Below the pieces are notes generated by a model that worked only from the letters and a program-made list of their open reading frames with translations, made no database searches and was not told where the DNA came from. A stretch of DNA of 11,028 bases from an uncultured Collinsella sp. (lineage in GTDB: Bacteria; Actinomycetota; Coriobacteriia; Coriobacteriales; Coriobacteriaceae): assembly GCA_900757465.1 (NCBI GenBank), contig CAAENY010000115.1:1-11028 (forward strand). The letters run 5' to 3'. The first letter of the stretch is position 1. Each line of letters opens with the position of its first letter. Positions 7,007 to 11,028 of this stretch are shown here, piece after piece. A program made the position numbers and the translations under genes.

Positions 7007-7108
7007 GATACTTTAGCATACTAGAGTGTTTGCGGGGAAAATCCATCGCAGCCGCTCACGCCGTATTCATTTGGAAACATAGGGCAGATCGCCGCAACCC
7101 AAACCCGC

Positions 7109-7945
7109 CTAGGCGCCAATCGCACGACGATACTCTGCCATTACCTGCGCATCGGCAGCTGCGGGGTCGGCGAAATAGCGCCCGTCATAGGTCTCGGCCG
7201 AAACAACTCCGCGATAGCCGCGCGCCACCAGCCTATCCAGGTCAGCGCGCATATCGCGGTCGCCGTCACCCCAGGCAAGATGCGTCGTGCCATCTGCCGC
7301 AACATCGACAAAATGCACGTGGGCGACATCATCGCCAAGCAGATCGAAATAATCGTCGATGGTATCCCCCGCCACCGCCATGGCGCCCATATCCAGGCAC
7401 GCCTTAAGTGTCGGATGATCAACTGCCTCGATCATACGCTTCGTGTCGGCCGCCGAGTTCACGATCATCGACTCAACCGGCTGCAGGGCCTCGAGCACCA
7501 GTCGCACGCCGCGCTCTCCCGCATGCTCGGCAATCGCACGCAGCATCGAAGCGCTGCGACCCCACGCGTCCTCGATCGGCTCGTTCAAAAATGCCCAGCC
7601 GCTCGAGACCATGACCTGCTCGGCTCCAAGTTCCACCGCGATATCCACAACGTTCTTAAAGTACGCGAGCGTGCGGGCACGCGCTTCATTCCCGCGCGCC
7701 GCGATATTCCACGGCTTGGGGTTGTTCTGTTCGGGACAAAGCCCCACAATCCGAACCCCATACCGCTGTGACAGCTCCCGCACCTGCTCGAGCGAATCGT
7801 ATCCATAGCAATCGACATACAGATGCATCGCCCCGGTCCAAAGCTCGCAACACGCGTAGCCCGAGGCCGCCGCCGAAGAAAAGAATTCCTCAAGGTCAAA
7901 ATAACGATGGCTGATATTCATGACGGCAAGCTGCGGATACTCCAT
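7109..7945 (-). CDS. FrlC-like sugar (fructosamine) 3-epimerase, xylose-isomerase TIM-barrel family
   Basis: This 278-residue cytoplasmic protein belongs to the AP-endonuclease-2/xylose-isomerase-like TIM-barrel family. The four expected metal ligands are visible: Glu152 in LVLEALQPVES, Asp185 in CLDMG, His211 in HVHFVD and Glu251 in SAETYDG. The spacing and local motifs (VGLCPEQNNPKPWN at 67-80, ALQPVES at 153-159, the GDGDRDM loop at 226-232) resemble E. coli FrlC, the fructoselysine/psicoselysine 3-epimerase, more than ketose or tagatose epimerases, as judged from memory. The ATG at 7945 is chosen because GGAAGG lies 8 nt before it; a GTG three codons upstream lacks its own site. It follows the PTS genes after an 83-bp gap holding a terminator hairpin and a candidate promoter. 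The fold is firm; the epimerase role is likely; the exact substrate is inference. Confidence 0.75.
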   Translation of the reverse strand: MEYPQLAVMNISHRYFDLEEFFSSAAASGYACCELWTGAMHLYVDCYGYDSLEQVRELSQRYGVRIVGLCPEQNNPKPWNIAARGNEARARTLAYFKNVVDIAVELGAEQVMVSSGWAFLNEPIEDAWGRSASMLRAIAEHAGERGVRLVLEALQPVESMIVNSAADTKRMIEAVDHPTLKACLDMGAMAVAGDTIDDYFDLLGDDVAHVHFVDVAADGTTHLAWGDGDRDMRADLDRLVARGYRGVVSAETYDGRYFADPAAADAQVMAEYRRAIGA

Positions 7946-7953
7946 CTTGTCCA

Positions 7954-7959
7954 CCTTCC
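7954..7959 (-). promoter_or_regulatory. Ribosome binding site deciding the epimerase start
   Basis: The minus strand reads GGAAGG, 8 nt before the ATG at 7945. It overlaps the alternative GTG start at 7954, which argues for the ATG. It begins only 3 nt after the U run of the hairpin at 7963-7996. Confidence 0.7.
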
Positions 7960-7962
7960 GGC

Positions 7963-7996
7963 AAAAGGGCGCCGCAGCACAGTGTGCGCGACGCCC
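7963..7996 (-). terminator. Intrinsic terminator hairpin between EIID and the epimerase gene
   Basis: In minus-strand RNA, GGGCGUCGC (7988-7996) pairs with GCGGCGCCC (7967-7975) with one U-G pair. The stem continues as GCAC/GUGC with one bulged U around a 3-nt loop, and a UUUU run follows at 7963-7966. The GC-rich stem of about 13 pairs plus the U run is a good intrinsic terminator. It ends 17 nt before the epimerase start codon, so no promoter fits between the hairpin and that gene. Confidence 0.75.
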
Positions 7997-8013
7997 CCTC
8001 TTACATTGTTTTA

Positions 8014-8042
8014 ATTATGACGGATGCCCTACTGAACACCAA
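8014..8042 (-). promoter_or_regulatory. Candidate promoter upstream of the epimerase gene
   Basis: On the minus strand TTGGTG (8037-8042) is separated by 17 bp from CATAAT (8014-8019), which matches the -10 consensus at five of six bases. The -35 matches at three of six and overlaps the last codons of the EIID gene. A transcript from here would start near 8007 and immediately contain the hairpin at 7963-7996. This is inference from consensus only. Confidence 0.35.
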
Positions 8043-8865
8043 GCACTCCAAAGAACGCGCCGGCGATACTCACGAGCAGGATCACGAGCATGATAAGCAG
8101 CGGATTCATCTTCTTCTTGAGCATGAGATAGACAATTCCAAACAGCCCCATCGTGACAAAGCCCGGGAAGATTCCGTTGAGCAGCTCGGCGAGCGTCTGA
8201 GCGCCATCGCCCGCGCCGACCATGAGCGGAATGTCCACGGTGACCATCTCCATGGTCATAGCACCGATCACCATGGCGCCCATGATAGAGGCCATCTTGA
8301 CGATCGTGTCCATAATGCCCGATTCCTGGACCTTGCTGATCATGTCCGAGCCAAAGCGATATCCCACAAACGTCAGCAGGTAACGGATGGTGTAGTGAGG
8401 GACGTTGAACACGAGCAGGAACAAAATCGGGCCAAGAATAGAGCCCTGCAGCGCCAGCGACGTGCCGACACCCGTTGCCAAAATTCGCAGCGTGCCCCAG
8501 TAGAAGGCATCGCCCACGCCGGACAGCGGTCCCATCAAAGCAAGCTTGACATTAGAGATCGCGCTCGTGTCAAAGTTATCTTCGGTGGCGTTGACTTCTT
8601 CCATTGCGGCAGCAATAGACATGGGGAGCGTCGAGATGTACGGCGTGACGTTATAGAGCTCCATATGGCGCTTAAGGGCGGCCTTAAAGTCTGCATCCAG
8701 CGGATACAGCTTGCGAAGGATCGGCATAAGGGCCCACATAAAGCCGATATGGCCCATACGCTCGTAGTTCCAGGAGTGCTCATAGGGAATCGAGCGCCAG
8801 AACAGTTTCTTAAGATCTGCGCGGGAAATCAGCCCGTCGTAGGAAGGCTCAAACTTAAAACTCAT
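8029..8865 (-). CDS. PTS mannose-family transporter component IID
   Basis: EIID is one of the two membrane components that form the sugar channel of mannose/fructose/sorbose-type phosphotransferase systems. The 278 residues begin with the cytoplasmic helical part typical of IID, including NYERMGHIGFMWALMP (33-48). KLALMGPLSGVGDAFYW (107-123) is the strongest family signature and FNVPH (153-157) is also present. Hydrophobic stretches at about 124-165, 190-215 and 232-277 are probably membrane-embedded. The ATG at 8865 is preferred over nearby TTG and GTG codons because GGGAG lies 8 nt before it. It overlaps the EIIC gene by 11 bp, consistent with the obligate IIC-IID complex. Amadori-compound specificity is suggested only by the neighbouring deglycase and epimerase. 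Confidence 0.92.
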   Translation of the reverse strand: MSFKFEPSYDGLISRADLKKLFWRSIPYEHSWNYERMGHIGFMWALMPILRKLYPLDADFKAALKRHMELYNVTPYISTLPMSIAAAMEEVNATEDNFDTSAISNVKLALMGPLSGVGDAFYWGTLRILATGVGTSLALQGSILGPILFLLVFNVPHYTIRYLLTFVGYRFGSDMISKVQESGIMDTIVKMASIMGAMVIGAMTMEMVTVDIPLMVGAGDGAQTLAELLNGIFPGFVTMGLFGIVYLMLKKKMNPLLIMLVILLVSIAGAFFGVLGVQ

Positions 8866-9646
8866 CGAACCCACTCCCAATCGCAGGATCCTCGGTTGCC
8901 GCTGCGGGCTGCTCCGCCTTTTTCTTCTCGCCCAAAACCGTCATCGCGACGACGATGATCGCGGCAAAAATCGCCACGCCCGTCGTGCTAATGCCAAAGT
9001 AGGCGACGAGGAAGAAGCCAGCGAAGAAGAACGGAGCCACCGTTTTGTTCATAATCATCTGCGCCAGCATCGCAAAGCCGAGTGCGGGCAAGAAGGCGGC
9101 GGCAACATCCATGCCGGTCTGAACGAAATCGGGGATGATGTTGAGCAGGCTGGCGACGGCATCGGCGCCAAAGAAGAATGCCAGGGGAATAATCAGCAGA
9201 CCGCACCAGCTCTGCGCGTAACCGGCGATGAGCATGTTGCGCGTGATGGCCTTGGTGTCTCCGTCCTCGACGTTTTTGTCGATACGGTGCACCAGCAGCA
9301 GCATCACCGGCTGGCCCAGGGCGGTATCGAGCGCCAGGACGATCGTTGCGATGGGAATGCCCAGGGTCAGGGCCGCCGAAGCGTCCGCGCCGGCCTGCAT
9401 GGCAAGAGATACGCCCAGGATAGTGCCGGAAATCGTATCGGGCGGGTTATAGGCACCGACCGAGATGGCGCCGACCATGGCAAGCTCCATCGTGGCGCCC
9501 ATGATCGTGCCGGTCACCATGTCGCCCATGACAAGGCCAACCAGAGGTCCGAGCACGATCGGGCGCTGGAGGTAGCTCGTGCCCGTCAGCCACTCGGAAT
9601 AACCCAAAAGGGCAATAAGGAAAATCAGGATTGTCTTGATAACCAT
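8855..9646 (-). CDS. PTS mannose-family transporter component IIC
   Basis: EIIC is the main sugar-translocating membrane subunit of a mannose-family PTS. The 263-residue protein is largely hydrophobic. Its family signature is the region GPLVGLVMGDMVTGTIMGA (33-51) continuing with ELAMVGAISVGAYNPPD (54-70). Further membrane segments can be placed at about 2-20, 73-118, 138-160, 176-215 and 219-238. The last 25 residues are charged and cytoplasmic (GEKKKAEQ at 239-246). The ATG at 9646 has AGGGG about 6 nt upstream, overlapping the EIIB stop 8 bp away. The gene lies between EIIB and EIID in the usual order and overlaps EIID by 11 bp. Confidence 0.94.
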   Translation of the reverse strand: MVIKTILIFLIALLGYSEWLTGTSYLQRPIVLGPLVGLVMGDMVTGTIMGATMELAMVGAISVGAYNPPDTISGTILGVSLAMQAGADASAALTLGIPIATIVLALDTALGQPVMLLLVHRIDKNVEDGDTKAITRNMLIAGYAQSWCGLLIIPLAFFFGADAVASLLNIIPDFVQTGMDVAAAFLPALGFAMLAQMIMNKTVAPFFFAGFFLVAYFGISTTGVAIFAAIIVVAMTVLGEKKKAEQPAAATEDPAIGSGFDEF

Positions 9647-9654
9647 GATGGCCC

Positions 9655-10125
9655 CTAACCGATGACCTTCGCGGCGTCAGTCTTCGCATCTGCCGGAATC
9701 ATCTGAATGAACAGCTCATAGCCCTCGCCGAGCAGCTCCTTCACGTAGGCCTCGTTCTCGGGCGTAAGGAACACGCTCGTCGAGACCTGGCGGGCGTCCT
9801 CGCTAAAGGCAACATTGCCGAGGTTGATCTTCTTGACGCCCATCGCCTTGGCGACGGCACCGGCCTGCTGGATCGTCTCGCAAACCACGAAGAGCTTGTA
9901 CTTGTCGGTCACACCGCTCTGAAGCGCCTTGACGGCGTCCTCGGTGTTTTTGACGACGACCTTGCAGCCCTCCGGCTTTGCAAGAGACAGGGCCTGCAGA
10001 CGAAGCTTGTCATTGAGGACCGTGTCGCTCACCAACAGGATGCAGTCGGCACCCAGAGCCGAGGTCCAGCTAACGGCAACCTGGCCGTGAAGCAGTCGAT
10101 AGTCCACGCGAATCATCTGAATCAT
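9655..10125 (-). CDS. PTS mannose-family component IIB
   Basis: EIIB is the cytoplasmic phosphocarrier that passes the phosphate from EIIA to the incoming sugar. The 156-residue protein begins MIQMIRVDYRLLHGQV. His13 in RLLHGQV is the expected phosphorylation site of mannose-type IIB proteins, which use histidine instead of the cysteine of other PTS families. NLGNVAFSEDARQVS (101-115) matches the conserved second region, and the length is normal for a stand-alone IIB domain. The ATG at 10125 follows GGGAG at a 6-nt spacing. A second ATG three codons later is possible but less well placed. It lies 16 bp after the EIIA stop and 8 bp before the EIIC start, so the four PTS genes form one unit. 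Confidence 0.95.
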   Translation of the reverse strand: MIQMIRVDYRLLHGQVAVSWTSALGADCILLVSDTVLNDKLRLQALSLAKPEGCKVVVKNTEDAVKALQSGVTDKYKLFVVCETIQQAGAVAKAMGVKKINLGNVAFSEDARQVSTSVFLTPENEAYVKELLGEGYELFIQMIPADAKTDAAKVIG

Positions 10126-10141
10126 GATGTGCTCCCAACGA

Positions 10142-10558
10142 TTAAAACTCATCGAGTTCGGCCTGCCCCAGCAGGTCGTTGACGTACTTGACCTTAGTGT
10201 CGTCCGCCTCGACGATCTGGCGAATGGCCTCATCGATCGGGGTGGAGTCGGGCACGAACAGCAGCTGAATAAGGAGTGGCAGGTTCATATTGGTCACCAG
10301 GTGCGTGTTGGGGCGCGTCTGGACGATCTTGGTGAACTCGTTGTTGACGCTGCCGCCAAAGAGGTCGGTGCAGACGACGACCTCATCGTCCGCGGCAAAG
10401 CCGTCCAGAATCGCTGCAGCCTCCTTGACCAGGTCCTCGTTTCCGTCGACATACATAGATAGCGCATGGACGTTTTCGCGCTCGCCGGAGAGCAGCCCAA
10501 TGCTCTCGACGATTCCAGACGCAAAATGAGCATGGGATGCCACGATAAACTGCCTCAT
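10142..10558 (-). CDS. PTS mannose-family component IIA
   Basis: EIIA accepts phosphate from HPr and hands it to EIIB. The 138-residue protein is a single mannose-type IIA domain, separate from IIB as in many Gram-positive systems. His9 in IVASHAHFASG is in the place of the active-site histidine, although the usual His-Gly is His-Ala here. TDLFGGSVNNEF (64-75) and TNMNLPLL (89-96) are the other conserved blocks. The ATG at 10558 has AAAGGGGAA closely upstream. The frame extends further upstream to 10606, but that part would run through the terminator stem and lacks similarity. It is the first of the four PTS genes and follows the SIS gene after a terminator. Confidence 0.94.
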   Translation of the reverse strand: MRQFIVASHAHFASGIVESIGLLSGERENVHALSMYVDGNEDLVKEAAAILDGFAADDEVVVCTDLFGGSVNNEFTKIVQTRPNTHLVTNMNLPLLIQLLFVPDSTPIDEAIRQIVEADDTKVKYVNDLLGQAELDEF

Positions 10559-10588
10559 TCGATTCCCCTTTCTTGCGAATTTCGGCAT

Positions 10589-10617
10589 AAAAATGCCCGG
10601 ACGCATGCGCCCGGGCA
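10589..10617 (-). terminator. Strong intrinsic terminator between the SIS gene and EIIA
   Basis: In minus-strand RNA, UGCCCGG (10611-10617) pairs with CCGGGCA (10594-10600). The stem extends through a G-U pair and two further pairs to a CAUG tetraloop, and five U follow (10589-10593). This is a textbook intrinsic terminator 35 nt after the SIS stop codon. Only 30 nt remain before the EIIA start, and they mostly hold the ribosome binding site, so some read-through or an upstream promoter must serve the PTS genes. Confidence 0.85.
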
Positions 10618-10652
10618 GGGTGCTTCTTGATCAGTAGCTTATTTATCACCGA

Positions 10653-11028
10653 TTAGTAGTCGAACTGGTGATAGTAACGACGGTAGTTGAGGTTGTGCTT
10701 GGTGACCGTCTCGTAGTAAGCGGCAAGGCGATCGGTGATCAGCGAGGAGAGGATCCACGGAGACACGATGACGCGGAACTCGTCGTCAAGGCCGGTGATG
10801 GCGAACTCGGCGGTGTCGATGATGTTGATGTCGGTGTCGCCGGTCACGCCGCGGTTGAGGAACGCGCGGACGCGCTCGTCGAGCTTGCGGTTCTCGTCCT
10901 CGCCCATGAACAGGAACACGGGGACGCCCGGCTCCACGAGCTCGAGGGTGCCGTGGAAGAAGTCGGCCGAGGTGATGTAGCGGGTGCGCTTCCACTGCAT
11001 CTCCTCGAGGATGCACATCGAGAACAGG
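10653..11028 (-). CDS. SIS-domain sugar-phosphate deglycase, FrlB/GfrF-like (5' part outside window)
   Basis: Only the C-terminal 124 residues are visible and the frame is open at the right edge. SIS-domain enzymes of this group (FrlB, FraB, GfrE/F) cleave phosphorylated Amadori products into a hexose 6-phosphate and an amino acid. DFFHGTLELVEPGVPVFLFM matches the GEFRHGPLEIVEPGVP region I recall for FrlB. The histidine in FFHGT aligns with the catalytic histidine, equivalent to His504 of GlmS. A glutamate 16 residues earlier, in LEEMQW, is in the place of the catalytic glutamate. GEDENRKLDERVRAF follows, and the C-terminus RRYYHQFDY resembles the RRYYxxxxEY ending of FrlB. The neighbouring PTS and FrlC-like gene fit this role. 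A different SIS isomerase or deaminase remains possible until the N-terminal half is seen. Confidence 0.8.
   Translation of the reverse strand, partial: LFSMCILEEMQWKRTRYITSADFFHGTLELVEPGVPVFLFMGEDENRKLDERVRAFLNRGVTGDTDINIIDTAEFAITGLDDEFRVIVSPWILSSLITDRLAAYYETVTKHNLNYRRYYHQFDY

Noticed and set aside
7010..7018. Extended -10-like TGCTAAAGT on the minus strand as the his promoter
   Set aside because: There is no acceptable -35 at 16-18 bp, and the predicted start would lie inside the arm of the 12-bp hairpin.
7021..7080. A 19-codon frame on the minus strand upstream of hisZG, a possible leader peptide
   Set aside because: It has no histidine codons and no ribosome binding site, so it does not look like a his attenuator peptide.
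6940..7108. T-box riboswitch in the his leader
   Set aside because: I see no antiterminator core of the GGTGGNACC type on the minus strand and the gap is short for a T-box.
8866..8880. Upstream TTG or GTG starts for EIID
   Set aside because: They would overlap the GGGAG ribosome binding site; the ATG at 8865 has correct spacing.
10559..10606. A longer EIIA starting near 10606
   Set aside because: The extension would be encoded by the terminator's 3' arm and the ribosome binding site, and has no similarity to IIA proteins.

Overview
The window looks like chromosomal DNA from a high-GC bacterium. I infer a Coriobacteriia-type actinobacterium (Collinsella or a relative) from four things: the compact histidine operon order, a HisZ-HisG fusion in place of the long HisG of most other actinobacteria, strong AGGAGG-type ribosome binding sites, and the neighbouring mannose-family PTS. 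No taxonomic marker is present, so this is an inference. All 13 genes lie on the minus strand, so transcription runs from right to left.

Right part (11028 to 7109): a sugar-derivative uptake and breakdown cluster. In transcription order it holds the 3' part of a SIS-domain sugar-phosphate deglycase (FrlB/GfrF-like), a strong intrinsic terminator, the four components of a mannose-family PTS (EIIA, EIIB, EIIC, EIID), a second strong terminator hairpin, and a FrlC-like sugar epimerase of the xylose-isomerase TIM-barrel fold. The combination suggests that a fructosamine (Amadori compound, such as fructoselysine or glucoselysine) is imported and phosphorylated by the PTS, then cleaved by the SIS enzyme to a hexose phosphate and an amine. 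The epimerase would bring a C3 epimer into the same route. The substrate is an inference.

Left part (6939 to 1): a histidine biosynthesis operon in the order hisZG (fused), hisD, hisC, hisB, hisH, hisA, hisF. The last gene is cut by the left edge. Most junctions are tight: hisD/hisC 1 bp, hisC/hisB 0 bp, hisH/hisA a 4-bp ATGA overlap, hisA/hisF 3 bp. The two looser gaps, hisZG/hisD (104 bp) and hisB/hisH (81 bp), each hold a hairpin. The set covers ATP phosphoribosyltransferase (HisZG), the ProFAR isomerase (HisA), IGP synthase (HisF+HisH), IGP dehydratase (HisB), the aminotransferase (HisC) and histidinol dehydrogenase (HisD). The HisI/HisE steps and histidinol-phosphatase are not in the window.

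No tRNA, rRNA, CRISPR array, insertion sequence or gene-free stretch over 300 bases was seen. The most unusual points are the HisZ-HisG fusion, the pairing of an epimerase of a kinase-type pathway with a PTS, several terminator-like hairpins placed just before ribosome binding sites with no room for a promoter between, and a 41-bp palindrome between hisB and hisH that looks like a dispersed repeat.
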